Shown: positions 33,985 to 42,158 of the stretch, one piece after another
Layout: each line of letters starts with the position of its first letter
Numbering within the stretch: the stretch's first letter is position 1
Translations under genes and position numbers: made by a program
The notes under the pieces: model-generated
What the model was told of the DNA's origin: nothing
Seen by the model: the letters and a program-made list of their open reading frames with translations, nothing else
The model's database searches: none
From: Oceanospirillum linum
GTDB lineage: Bacteria > Pseudomonadota > Gammaproteobacteria > Pseudomonadales > Halomonadaceae
Reading direction: 5' to 3'
Length of the DNA: 64,000 nt
Assembly (NCBI RefSeq): GCF_900182785.1
Contig: NZ_FXTS01000002.1
Span: 539,997 to 603,996 of the forward strand

Positions 33985-34185
33985 CCACCCAACCCCGTAA
34001 GCGTTGGTTTTTTGTACCTGAAATTTGGCACACTCCCTAGCCTAGTTGCGCCAGAATTATGCGTTTAGGCCGGAAGGGCAGTGAATAAAATACCCGTAAG
34101 GGGAATAAGCTCGCGGTGACTGTTGACCGTTTCGAACCTCCCGGTACTCACGTCGAAATGGGGCGATATCTTCGAAAAACAACAG
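33985..34185 (+). ncRNA. Candidate C4-like antisense RNA leader of a phage antirepressor
   Basis: About 200 non-coding bases precede the Rha-like fragment. They can fold into several stems: CCAAC/GTTGG then T6 (33989-34013), CACT.CCCT.GCCTA with TAGGC.GGG.AGTG (about 34031-34082), CCC/GGG and TTCGA/TCGAA (about 34131-34156). In phages P1 and P7 a C4 antisense RNA sits directly before the antirepressor gene and controls it, and related RNAs are known upstream of Rha/ant-type genes. Position and recalled resemblance support the call; it has not been checked with a covariance model. Confidence 0.45.
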
Positions 34186-34194
34186 GAGGCCGCT

Positions 34195-34335
34195 ATGGCT
34201 ACTCAATTGATGATCCCGCAAGATGCCATCATCTTTCATGGCAATGAATTACGCACTACTTCCCTCAAAGTCGCAGAAGTGTTTGGCAAGCTGCACACCT
34301 TCCGCAAATTCCAAAGGATCCCTTCTGGTGAATAG
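34195..34335 (+). pseudogene. Truncated Rha-family phage regulatory protein
   Basis: 46 residues. The first 34 match the start of Rha-type antirepressors (IIFHGNELRTTSLKVAEVFGKLH), where intact proteins continue with a KDVLRKI-type helix and well over 100 residues. Here the sequence breaks off after GKLH into TFRKFQRIPSGE and a stop. AGGAGG precedes the ATG with normal spacing, so translation is likely, but the product lacks most of the domain. GGTGAATAG is duplicated at the breakpoint, consistent with a deletion. Confidence 0.75.
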
Positions 34336-34385
34336 GCAGTTGGTGAATAGAGTAAAAAGCCTGTGCTGAAGCTAGGCATTTTCTA

Positions 34386-34517
34386 TTAGTGTTTTTTCTT
34401 GGCGTCGTAAAAATAAATTCCAAGCTGATATAAACCAGCTATCGCGATAACAACGAATGTCGTTTGATAAACGGACAGATTTGATAGAAACTCGATGCTG
34501 CTTGTGATAAAACCCAT
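34386..34517 (-). CDS. Small single-pass membrane protein, 43 residues
   Basis: The frame begins with ATG eight bases after AAGGAG and ends with TAA. The peptide has a polar start, one hydrophobic helix (TTFVVIAIAGLYQLGIYF) and a basic end (DAKKKH), so it should insert in the inner membrane with the C-terminus in the cytoplasm. Size, charge and a strong ribosome-binding site resemble type I toxins and small regulatory membrane proteins, but no family is recognised. It sits between the phage remnants and the sensor operon. Confidence 0.6.
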   Translation of the reverse strand: MGFITSSIEFLSNLSVYQTTFVVIAIAGLYQLGIYFYDAKKKH

Positions 34518-34906
34518 TTCAAATCTCCTTGAACGAGTTGTGTCTCTGATTAAGCCCGCAAGACGGGCTAAGCAGATGCAGGCTTTTCTTTAACTCATAT
34601 AAGTATTTTTCAGAAAATACCTTTCTCGTCTAGCTTAACTAAGTAAAGCAAGCCCGAGACGAATCGGGATCTCGTTCATTGGGCCACTTCTTGCCTGCGA
34701 GATCCAGATCGCTCTATTTTAACACCCTAAGAGTTTTCTTCATATAAAACACATCTTAGCAGCCAATTCTGTGTGCGCCGTAAAGAAGTCCTTATACACA
34801 TCAACCCAGCTTTCAGATCAATCTGGTTGTTTTTTCTGGCAAAAATAAAGTCAAAGCCTGATGAGGTTGTAGCACCGGGGCAGAGTGGGTTTATAGCGCC
34901 TGTTAG
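34518..34906. other. Non-coding stretch at the right edge of the island
   Basis: About 390 bases without a supported gene. It contains several stems: AGCCCG/CGGGCT (34553-34569), GTATTTT/AAAATAC around 34605-34621, and CCCGA/TCGGG near 34653-34668. A promoter for the 43-residue protein should lie here on the minus strand. Confidence 0.5.
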
Positions 34907-35542
34907 CTATTTAATCGTCATCAGAAGGTCATTCTCAATCGCATACCGAATCAACTCAACGGTGTTATTAAAACCCAGTTTTCGTTTGATATTCGCTCTG
35001 TGGTTATCAACGGTGCGTTTGCTGAGGTCAAGTCTTGAGGCTATGGCATCACTACCATGACCTTCTGCAACAAGTGTCAGAACTTCCTGCTCACGCATTG
35101 AAATCGGTGATTCCTGCTCAAGCCGCGAGTTTTGCCAAGCCATCTCATGGGCAATGGCAGGGCTGACAAACCTCTGGCCTTGTTGTGCTCCGATAATGGC
35201 ATTAACGAGATCTTCTGAGGCATCGAGCTTGAGAACATAGCCATCAATTTTGGTGATTGCAGATGCGCGCTTAAAAATCTTCAGCTCTGTGTGCATGGTG
35301 AGCATCACAATAGAGCCACGATAGCCCCGCATCCGTAATCGTTCGGCTAATTCAATACCATTACCATCGGCTAGCGAGATATCCAACACACAAACATCCG
35401 GCTGCTTGCCTATAATGATCCTCTCGGCATCCGGTGCATTGGTTGCCATATCGATCACTTTTATCCGATTGGGCTCTTCAAGCAGGGCTTTAACACCCTG
35501 TTGGAAAATAACGTGATCGTCGACGATGACCGCTTTAATCAT
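34907..35542 (-). CDS. NarL/LuxR-type response regulator
   Basis: 211 residues: a receiver domain with VDDH and the phospho-acceptor in VCVLDISLADG, then a LuxR-type helix-turn-helix (EVLTLVAEGHGSDAIASRLD, LSKRTVDNHRANIKRKLG). It should be a DNA-binding regulator switched by the overlapping kinase gene; the two share eight bases. The likely targets are the adjacent divergent hydrolase and permease genes (inference). Confidence 0.92.
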   Translation of the reverse strand: MIKAVIVDDHVIFQQGVKALLEEPNRIKVIDMATNAPDAERIIIGKQPDVCVLDISLADGNGIELAERLRMRGYRGSIVMLTMHTELKIFKRASAITKIDGYVLKLDASEDLVNAIIGAQQGQRFVSPAIAHEMAWQNSRLEQESPISMREQEVLTLVAEGHGSDAIASRLDLSKRTVDNHRANIKRKLGFNNTVELIRYAIENDLLMTIK

Positions 35543-37301
35543 TGTAGGGAACCTCTAAACAGACAAGGGTGCCTTGCTCTGCATGGTTGCGGATACTTAT
35601 TTCTGCTCCGATAATCATGCTTCGCTCCTGCATGGAATTCATGCCATAGCTGTCATGCTGAGACTGGCCCAGACCAACACCTTTTCCATTATCCATAATA
35701 GTCACAACAAAGTGGTGGGTATCCGCTTCCAGACTCAGAGTGATACAGCTGGCTTCACTGTGTTTAATGGCATTATTAAGAGCTTCCTGCGCAATCCGGT
35801 AAACCTGGTAGGCAGACTCCTTTGATAACCTGACATTGTCCTGCTTGTTGACCTTCAATCTGATATTGGCCAGATCACAGTTATGTGTCGCTAAACTGAT
35901 GATGGATTGTGTTGGCGAGCCGGAAGCCACCTCAATTGGCTTCAAATTACGAATTACAGATTTGAGTGTATTCGATGTGATCGCTACTTCGGTCTGAAGT
36001 GTTTCGCTCAGCTCTGGTTCCAGTTTTTTTGCGTTCAGGTTGATCAGTAACTTCAGCGTAGACAAGCCTTGACCAACACCATCATGTATATCCCGGGTCA
36101 GGCGGGCTCGTTCAATCTCACGAATCGATACCAGGCGATTTGACAGGGTTAACAGAGACTTGGCCATCTGCCTGAAACGAAGAGCAACATTAAACAGCAG
36201 GTTAAAGGCAACAAAAAAAAGAGATAGCGCTAAAGAGTTAACAGGGCTGTAATCCAGTGCCCAAAACAGATCTGATGCAGCACCAACAAGAACCAGCAGT
36301 ACTCCCATATTTTCCAGTTTCAGTAAGCGTTTGTGCCATATTTTCTGCCAGTAAACTTCGGCCAATACCCCAATATAAGAAAGAAGACAAAGCGCTTTCA
36401 GAGCCTCTGTTTCAGGGCTGATCGGTGTCCCAAGTATAAGCAGGATGAGTATCAGTAAGTTAAATAGCAGTAGTCCTTTGGCCCGCTGAGAAAGCTTTTG
36501 TTGTTCGGAGTAGAGACCGGCAAGGGTAAAAACAGAGAGTGACGCAAGCATCCAGGGCAAAGCAGAATGAGCCAGTTTATAGCCCAACTCATCCGGTAAA
36601 AGTAGCGAATTTGATAAGATCATCAGAGCAACGCTTGTTACAAACAGGCCAAATAGAGTGTTATCGCGCTCCTTAAAGCCCACCGCCCGTAAAAACAGAG
36701 AAAAAAGCCCAAATGAGACTAAAAGACCGATCATCGCCCCCTGAGCAATTTTCAGAAGGGTGTCAGAATCTTTTGCTTTAAGCGCCAGAAAGTCATAGTT
36801 GTTGATAATGACAGTATCGGGGTTGATCGTGAGAGGCTCTTTATCACTTCGTAAGTGAATCAGCAGCTCATTGTCTTTTTGAAAATCTAAAAAACTGTAC
36901 CATAATCTTTGGCTGGGCAGAGGATGGATCTGAGTCTGAGAGCGACGAAAATGCTTTAGCTTTCCATCAGAGAATGAATTGATACGAACCCCGTTAACAA
37001 AGACTTCCGCAGAAGAAAACAAAGGCCCAAGAGTAATCGCCAGTGATGTTGTTTTATGGTGCCATCCGACCTGGAAATGGGCCTTAAACCAACGACTTTT
37101 CAGATTTGGAATCTGCCAGATGGGGGGATGCCAATTCTGGAGTGATTGCCATTCAGATTCTGGCAAAGGCTCAGCAGAATCCAACACCTGCCACTGAGAG
37201 AGGTGGATGCCGAGCTGAGAAGCGTTATTTTCTTTCGCATTAACCAGCGCACAAAAAAAGGTTAGCAGAGAGATAGCCAGGGATCTGAACATTAATTTCA
37301 T
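35535..37301 (-). CDS. Sensor histidine kinase with 7TMR-DISM-like membrane region
   Basis: 588 residues: a signal peptide, a periplasmic jelly-roll-like domain (about 30-200), seven hydrophobic helices (about 205-405), a HisKA_3 dimerisation domain with the histidine in RDIHDGVGQGLSTLK, and HATPase_c with EALNNAIKHS and DNGKGVG. The layout matches 7TMR-DISM kinases that sense small molecules bound outside the membrane. The start at 37301 is taken because it begins a proper signal peptide and forms an ATGA overlap with the upstream binding-protein gene; the longer frame from 37421 runs inside that gene. Confidence 0.9.
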   Translation of the reverse strand: MKLMFRSLAISLLTFFCALVNAKENNASQLGIHLSQWQVLDSAEPLPESEWQSLQNWHPPIWQIPNLKSRWFKAHFQVGWHHKTTSLAITLGPLFSSAEVFVNGVRINSFSDGKLKHFRRSQTQIHPLPSQRLWYSFLDFQKDNELLIHLRSDKEPLTINPDTVIINNYDFLALKAKDSDTLLKIAQGAMIGLLVSFGLFSLFLRAVGFKERDNTLFGLFVTSVALMILSNSLLLPDELGYKLAHSALPWMLASLSVFTLAGLYSEQQKLSQRAKGLLLFNLLILILLILGTPISPETEALKALCLLSYIGVLAEVYWQKIWHKRLLKLENMGVLLVLVGAASDLFWALDYSPVNSLALSLFFVAFNLLFNVALRFRQMAKSLLTLSNRLVSIREIERARLTRDIHDGVGQGLSTLKLLINLNAKKLEPELSETLQTEVAITSNTLKSVIRNLKPIEVASGSPTQSIISLATHNCDLANIRLKVNKQDNVRLSKESAYQVYRIAQEALNNAIKHSEASCITLSLEADTHHFVVTIMDNGKGVGLGQSQHDSYGMNSMQERSMIIGAEISIRNHAEQGTLVCLEVPYND

Positions 37302-38440
37302 AGTGATTTCATAAGCTCTCTTTGCCAGGCCTCCAGCATTCTCGCGATGCTGGGAACCGTCCGATGTGCAAGGCTGTTTTGCCACAAATCCGGCAGATCG
37401 GATAACTGCAATGTGTTCCATTGTGTTTTTGAATAGCGTTCGGATGCTGTTCGGTAGGGGGAGAGATTGCAGGTAGGCCCGTTATATGAAAGATGGAATG
37501 CCGCCTTTTCAGATGCAATATAATCTACCCATTGAAGGCTAAGCGCTTCATAGGGCTGGTGTTTTATCGCTCCGGCACCCTCAGTCCATACGATACACTG
37601 AAGCATACCATTTTTGATGTCGGGAATCATAGTTTTGATCTGTTTTAGCCCAGCCCGTCGCATGGCTGAGGTCAGGTAGGTGCCTGTTCCGATTAATGAA
37701 TGGACACTGCCATCCAGTAGCGCTTTCTGCCCTAATGCAACGTTTGAAATAAATACCGGCTGGTTTTTAAACAGTGCACGAAATGCATCCTGTAGTTGTC
37801 GGATTGCATGGTCATCCAGGGGTTCATAGGGGTTTATACCCAGATACAAGGCGATGGGCAGCATTGGCCAATCGCCCCAATCCATAATCCCAATTCTACC
37901 GCGATTCTCAGAGCTGAAACACGGAGCGTAGCTGCGATAGTTTTCTTCTTTGACAAACCGGGTATTGATTGTTGGACCGATCCAGCCCCATTGAGTGGGT
38001 AGCCAGTTTACTTTTTCATTCCCTTCATCAAAAAGAAGTTCTGATAATTCTGGGTAATAGGGCTGGAAGGAGTTGGCAAAAGAGCTTTTCGGCAGTTTGG
38101 CAAGAACATCATCCTGATCAAGCCGTTCTAACCAGGGACTATCAATAGAGACGATATCATATTGGCGGTGCCCTCCCTGGTTAAGTCTGGCAAATGCCGC
38201 CGGGCTATCACTGATGATTTCAGGCTGTATAACACAAGGATGCAGGCTTTCAAACGGCCTAAGCAAGCTGGGCTGGTCATAACCATCCCAACACAAGTAG
38301 CGTAGTTCAGCCATAGGGGAGGCGCCAAATGACAGATTTGAAGTCGTCATAAGCCCTGAAAAGTAGATCAGAAATTCGCGTCTTGATATCACTTGCAGAC
38401 CTTTTTCTGCTAGTTTGACCCCAGAGTGCACCCCATGCAA
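37298..38440 (-). CDS. Periplasmic solute-binding protein linked to the sensor kinase
   Basis: 380 residues with a twin-arginine-like signal (SRREFLIYFSGLM) and a polyamine/PotD-like binding fold (LRYLCWDGYDQPSLLRPFE; YDIVSIDSPWLERL). The gene overlaps the kinase start (ATGA), so it probably delivers its ligand to the kinase's external domain; no ABC permease genes are attached. A GTG at 38392, with AAGG upstream, would place the signal at the usual distance and is a serious alternative start. Confidence 0.82.
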   Translation of the reverse strand: MHGVHSGVKLAEKGLQVISRREFLIYFSGLMTTSNLSFGASPMAELRYLCWDGYDQPSLLRPFESLHPCVIQPEIISDSPAAFARLNQGGHRQYDIVSIDSPWLERLDQDDVLAKLPKSSFANSFQPYYPELSELLFDEGNEKVNWLPTQWGWIGPTINTRFVKEENYRSYAPCFSSENRGRIGIMDWGDWPMLPIALYLGINPYEPLDDHAIRQLQDAFRALFKNQPVFISNVALGQKALLDGSVHSLIGTGTYLTSAMRRAGLKQIKTMIPDIKNGMLQCIVWTEGAGAIKHQPYEALSLQWVDYIASEKAAFHLSYNGPTCNLSPYRTASERYSKTQWNTLQLSDLPDLWQNSLAHRTVPSIARMLEAWQRELMKSL

Positions 38441-38540
38441 TAGGTATAACTACTCATTCTGTTTGCAGAAAATCCTCATTTATTTATGTCGTGTTAATAG
38501 CCAACAATAAAAGACCAATGGCTAACTTAACGATTGGATT

Positions 38541-39284
38541 ATGAAAATAACAATTTCTCAGATCGATATAATTGATCATAGCTATGATGAGAACTCAGAA
38601 AAAATAATAAAGATAATTAAAGAAAATAATGATTCAGATATTATTTTATTTCCTGAGCTATCTCTTACGGGTTTTCCAACAAAAGAACAGGTTGAGCCTG
38701 CTTTTTTAAAATCAAAAAATGCATTAAAGCGTATCGCCTCAGCTTCTGAAGGATTATCTAATAAAATAATTCTGGGCCATATTGAGCAGCACGATGCCGG
38801 TTATTACAACAGTGCATTTTTGTTTAGTAATGGCGAGCAGCAGATTTTACACCGTAAATCCCATCTTTGGTTGGACGATATTGGTGTGTTTACAAAAGGT
38901 CACGAATCTTCGTTGGTGACCCATAACGATTCTCAGGTCGGGGCACAAATCTGCTTTGATCTCGAATTCCCCGAAGGGAGCCGTAAGCTTGCTCAGTCGG
39001 GTGCGGATCTCATCGTTATGCCTAATGGCAACATGCACCCTTATTCCAATATCCATTTCGTACTGACCCAGGCAAGGGCGATCGAAAACCAGGTCTTTGC
39101 CGTTACCTGTAATCGGGTTGGCTCAGGCCATGGCGGCCACTTTGCTGGCGAGAGCCTTGTAGTTTCACCTTTTGGTGAAGTGCTTTTACGCATGGGCGAT
39201 CAGGAAACAGTTCAAACAATAGAGCTTGATTTAACGCAGGTTCAAAAATCCCGTCGCGACTATTTATATATTAATAATTTATAA
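38541..39284 (+). CDS. Nitrilase-superfamily carbon-nitrogen hydrolase
   Basis: 247 residues with the Glu-Lys-Cys triad in place: FPELSLTGFP, LHRKSHLW and GAQICFDLEFPEG. The sequence is close to amidases that act on omega-amides or carbamoyl compounds; the substrate is not clear. It is divergent from the binding-protein/kinase/regulator operon and only 15 bases before an APC permease gene, suggesting uptake and hydrolysis of one nitrogen compound under control of that sensor. The first third is more AT-rich than the rest. Confidence 0.85.
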   Translation: MKITISQIDIIDHSYDENSEKIIKIIKENNDSDIILFPELSLTGFPTKEQVEPAFLKSKNALKRIASASEGLSNKIILGHIEQHDAGYYNSAFLFSNGEQQILHRKSHLWLDDIGVFTKGHESSLVTHNDSQVGAQICFDLEFPEGSRKLAQSGADLIVMPNGNMHPYSNIHFVLTQARAIENQVFAVTCNRVGSGHGGHFAGESLVVSPFGEVLLRMGDQETVQTIELDLTQVQKSRRDYLYINNL

Positions 39285-39299
39285 CAACAAGAGGTTGTC

Positions 39300-40598
39300 A
39301 TGAGAAATAAAATTGAATTAAAGAAAACACTAGGGCTTGGTGGTTTAATACTATTTGGTTTGGCTTATATGACGCCCATGATTGTATTTGGTACATATGG
39401 GGTTATTTATGAAGAATCAGGTGGTCAGGTGGCTACTTCTTATATCTTTGCGATGATCGCAATGCTATTTACCGCTGTTTCTTATGCTGTGATGGCAAAG
39501 AAAATTCCTGAATCCGGCTCATCTTATGGTTATGTCTCCAAAGTATTTGGTGAAAAACTGGGTTTTCTCGTTGGTTGGATCATCTTGCTGGATTACCTGT
39601 TTCTCCCTATGGTGATCTGGTTAATTGGGGGCGTATATTTGGAGGCTTATGCGCCAAACGTTCCCGGATGGTTTTGGTTGGTTGCCTTTATCGTATTGAC
39701 CACAGGGCTTAATATCATTGGCTTTGGTGTTGCAAAAAAGATCAATCTAGTACTGATGATTCTGCAACTGGCCGTGATCATCGCTTTTTGCGCTCTTGCC
39801 ATCACCATTATTGGTGATCAGCCAGCGGTAACTCCAGCAGCACCAGATTTTAATCTGACGTTTATAGGCGCTGCGATAGCTTGTTACTCGTTTCTTGGTT
39901 TTGACGCTGTATCAACCATGGCAGAGGATACAAAAGAACCTCAAAAGAACGTCCCAAAAGCGATTATCTGGGTCACCCTGCTAGGTGGTACCATCTTTGC
40001 GGGAGCATCCTTTATTCTTGGTGCAGCCTTTCCTGATATCTCATTGTTTGCTTCAGACTCAGCCGCAGCAGATATGGCTACCCAAATTGGCGGTGTCGCC
40101 TTCTCATCAGTTTTTGTGGCGACGTTAGTGGTTGCGCAGTTCACTTCCGGTGTTAGTGCGCAGGCTGGTGCCTCACGGTTACTGTTTGCGATGGGACGTG
40201 ATGGCGTTCTGCCAGGCAAAATGTTCGGCGCGCTACATAGTAAGTTTCATACTCCCTGGATCAGCATCATTTTGGTGGGTATCGTAGGCCTGCTAGCCTT
40301 GAAAATGGATATCACTACATCAACCTCATTTATTAACTTTGGTGCTTTCCTTGCTTTTATCTTTGTGAATCTGTGTGCGGTTGTTACTTACCTTAGAATG
40401 GAGCCTGCCCAGCGCACAATTTCAAACGCATTGACTCACCTGGTAGCGCCTGTACTTGGTGTACTCTGTATCACAAAGCTACTGATTAGTCTGGATAGCC
40501 ATGCGATTACACTGGGTCTTTGTTGGCTGGTTGCTGGTGCAGCGCTTCTGGTATTTTTAACCCAAAAGGGCGCGAAACTAGAGCTGGACATGGAATAA
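39300..40598 (+). CDS. APC-family amino acid/amine permease
   Basis: 432 residues with twelve predicted membrane helices. The first helix has GLGGLILFGLAYMTPMIVFGTYG, and helix 6 contains SFLGFDAVSTMAEDTKEPQKN, the usual APC consensus. It is a secondary transporter for amino acids or related amines. AAGAGG lies before the start and it is likely co-transcribed with the hydrolase. The gene is intact. A palindrome follows its stop. Confidence 0.9.
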   Translation: MRNKIELKKTLGLGGLILFGLAYMTPMIVFGTYGVIYEESGGQVATSYIFAMIAMLFTAVSYAVMAKKIPESGSSYGYVSKVFGEKLGFLVGWIILLDYLFLPMVIWLIGGVYLEAYAPNVPGWFWLVAFIVLTTGLNIIGFGVAKKINLVLMILQLAVIIAFCALAITIIGDQPAVTPAAPDFNLTFIGAAIACYSFLGFDAVSTMAEDTKEPQKNVPKAIIWVTLLGGTIFAGASFILGAAFPDISLFASDSAAADMATQIGGVAFSSVFVATLVVAQFTSGVSAQAGASRLLFAMGRDGVLPGKMFGALHSKFHTPWISIILVGIVGLLALKMDITTSTSFINFGAFLAFIFVNLCAVVTYLRMEPAQRTISNALTHLVAPVLGVLCITKLLISLDSHAITLGLCWLVAGAALLVFLTQKGAKLELDME

Positions 40599-40615
40599 AC
40601 AGTTACCCATAAACA

Positions 40616-40644
40616 ACGAAGACCGCATTAAATGCGGTCTTCGT
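40616..40644 (+). terminator. Long perfect palindrome after the APC permease gene
   Basis: A 13-bp perfect stem (ACGAAGACCGCAT / ATGCGGTCTTCGT) with loop TAA lies 18 bases after the stop. There is no T-run, so it may stabilise the 3' end or terminate weakly. Confidence 0.55.
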
Positions 40645-40716
40645 CATGGTTAACGCTTTGTTATTAAGGTGTATGCCAAAAAAGATAATAAAAATTAGCA
40701 CTCTTTCCTGTAGCCA

Positions 40717-40977
40717 TTAAGCCAACAGACCTTGAGATCTCTCCATGCCAACAGGGTTGGTATGGGTTAAAAAAATGCTTTTACTGTCGCCATCCAGAAT
40801 GGCGACTAAATCCCAGCTGTTGCTTATGCAGTCAAGCAAAACCATTTCAATTGACTTGGTTTTGATTTCAAGATGATAAGTGCCTGTATCAGCGTCGCAG
40901 ACTGTGTTGATACCTAATATGGTTTTGAACTCTTGCAGCAACTCTATGCTTACATCAGTCCGAATCAAAGTGCCCAT
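40717..40977 (-). CDS. Small protein of unknown function
   Basis: 86 residues when begun at ATG 40977, which has GGGAG eight bases upstream; a longer start at 41016 has no ribosome-binding site. The product is mixed alpha/beta (LLQEFKTILGINTVC, IKTKSIEMVLLDC) without signal or membrane segment. No family is recognised. It stands alone between the APC permease and the GntR regulator. Confidence 0.6.
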   Translation of the reverse strand: MGTLIRTDVSIELLQEFKTILGINTVCDADTGTYHLEIKTKSIEMVLLDCISNSWDLVAILDGDSKSIFLTHTNPVGMERSQGLLA

Positions 40978-41232
40978 TACCTGAACTCCCATCAATATTA
41001 AGCTAGTGGCATTCAAACGATGCTATGCGCATTACACAAAATTACAGCTTGTTGCGTATGGCGGGCTGTAGTCTCTGTTTGAAGCAAAAGTTAACAAACT
41101 TCAATATGCCAGAGCATAATATAAAAGCAGGCACTAAAATCTTACAAAAACGCACTTTCTGGCTGCATTTATTGATCGAGGTTAGTTTTATGGCAGGTTT
41201 TTACTCCAGTGGCGGGTTTGGCGCAAAATAGC

Positions 41233-41961
41233 TTAGGGTTCGCAGGCATTGGAGTGTGGCGAAATACTTTCGATCTCAATCATCATCGCATCGGGTCGCC
41301 AGTATTCATATTCACAATCCATTACCACGCCTTGCTGGTTGTAATTCACCCGACAGATCTTAAGCACCTGCTGCCCTTCCGCTAGATTCAGCGCTTTCGC
41401 TACCTGTTCCGGTGCTGCGGTTGGAATCACATCAAAGCGGGAGCGGGCTGTTTCAAACCCGTAGTGTTTTTTATAGAGTGCCGTCAACGACTGGGACAGG
41501 TCATGGTGTAAAAGATCGGGAAATAGCGCGCTTATCAGGCAGTTCTCAACAAATAAAACAACACGATTATCCACGGAGCGCAGACGCTGAATACGATGGA
41601 TGGGCTGCAGAGTCTTGAGCTGGAGTACCTTGCTGATTTCGCTGCTGGCCAGCTCTGTTTTAACCGTTAGCACCTGCGTGCTGGCCTGACGTTGCTGTTC
41701 CTCCACCATACGGTGGAAGTGGCTGCGGGAAAGTGGGTTATAGCGCAGCCGGGGAGGGGAAACAAACCAGCCACGACGCTCCTCCCGATAGATCAGTCCT
41801 TCGGTCTCAAGGGCGATCAGCGCTTCTTTCAGTGTAATACGCGTGGTCTTGAACAACTCGCTTAGCTCCCGTTCTGAGGGCAGCTTTCTTTGGCTGGTGT
41901 AAATGCCTCCCGCGATCTGTTCCTTAAGTATACCTTTGATCGTTCTGAGCTGTGTTTTCAT
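41233..41961 (-). CDS. GntR-family regulator with UTRA domain (PhnF/HutC type)
   Basis: 242 residues: a winged helix-turn-helix at about 5-75 (KLPSERELSELFKTTRITLKEAL, GLIYREERRGWFV) and a UTRA ligand domain (VLQLKTLQPIHRIQRLRSVDNR). PhnF/PhnR-type members of this subfamily control phosphonate and related genes. It is divergent from the ABC operon, and near-palindromic sites lie in front of both genes, so it probably represses the operon and itself until the imported compound is present. Confidence 0.9.
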   Translation of the reverse strand: MKTQLRTIKGILKEQIAGGIYTSQRKLPSERELSELFKTTRITLKEALIALETEGLIYREERRGWFVSPPRLRYNPLSRSHFHRMVEEQQRQASTQVLTVKTELASSEISKVLQLKTLQPIHRIQRLRSVDNRVVLFVENCLISALFPDLLHHDLSQSLTALYKKHYGFETARSRFDVIPTAAPEQVAKALNLAEGQQVLKICRVNYNQQGVVMDCEYEYWRPDAMMIEIESISPHSNACEP

Positions 41962-41982
41962 AGGTTTAATGTCGCATCTCAG

Positions 41983-41996
41983 CTGGATTAGTCCAG
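41983..41996. promoter_or_regulatory. Putative GntR operator 1
   Basis: CTGGATTAGTCCAG differs by one base from the perfect palindrome CTGGACTAGTCCAG. It lies 21 bases before the regulator start. Confidence 0.6.
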
Positions 41997-42074
41997 AAAA
42001 TAATGCGCAGCATCCTATCAGGTCATATTTTTATTGCAAACAACCAAAAAAATTACCTGAATTACGGCATAAAA

Positions 42075-42107
42075 GCGTCATAAAGCCTTAATCTGGCTGT
42101 CACAAAG
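42075..42107 (+). promoter_or_regulatory. Pho-box-like repeats upstream of the ABC operon
   Basis: GCGTCATAAAG (42075-42085) and CTGTCACAAAG (42097-42107) fit the 11-bp half-site of PhoB boxes and are spaced exactly 22 bases apart, two helical turns, with a degenerate unit between them. Confidence 0.4.
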
Positions 42108-42133
42108 CTGCTCTAGCATCCATATCATCAAAA

Positions 42134-42147
42134 CTGACCTAGTCCAG
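42134..42147. promoter_or_regulatory. Putative GntR operator 2
   Basis: CTGACCTAGTCCAG shares CTAGTCCAG with operator 1 and lies 11 bases before the binding-protein start, a position where bound repressor would block transcription. Confidence 0.55.
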
Positions 42148-42158
42148 AAAGGATGTTG

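Larger units (their letters stand above)
29637..34906. other. Accessory island with prophage remnants beside tRNA-Val
   Basis: Between the tRNA terminator and the response regulator at 34907 the content changes: a toxin-antitoxin pair, a portal fragment, an orphan HicB, antirepressor fragments, an AT-rich HEPN-like gene and structured non-coding DNA. No integrase is visible and no direct repeat of the tRNA end marks the far side, so the borders are inferred from gene content. It looks like the residue of one or more lambdoid-type prophages. Confidence 0.6.

Noticed and set aside
29519..34906. Integrated element with att sites at tRNA-Val
   Set aside because: No second copy of the tRNA 3' end and no integrase were found in the window, so att sites cannot be marked although the location is suggestive.
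41025..41231. 68-codon frame between the small unknown gene and the GntR gene
   Set aside because: No ribosome-binding site and no recognisable protein character; its end abuts the convergent GntR stop by chance.
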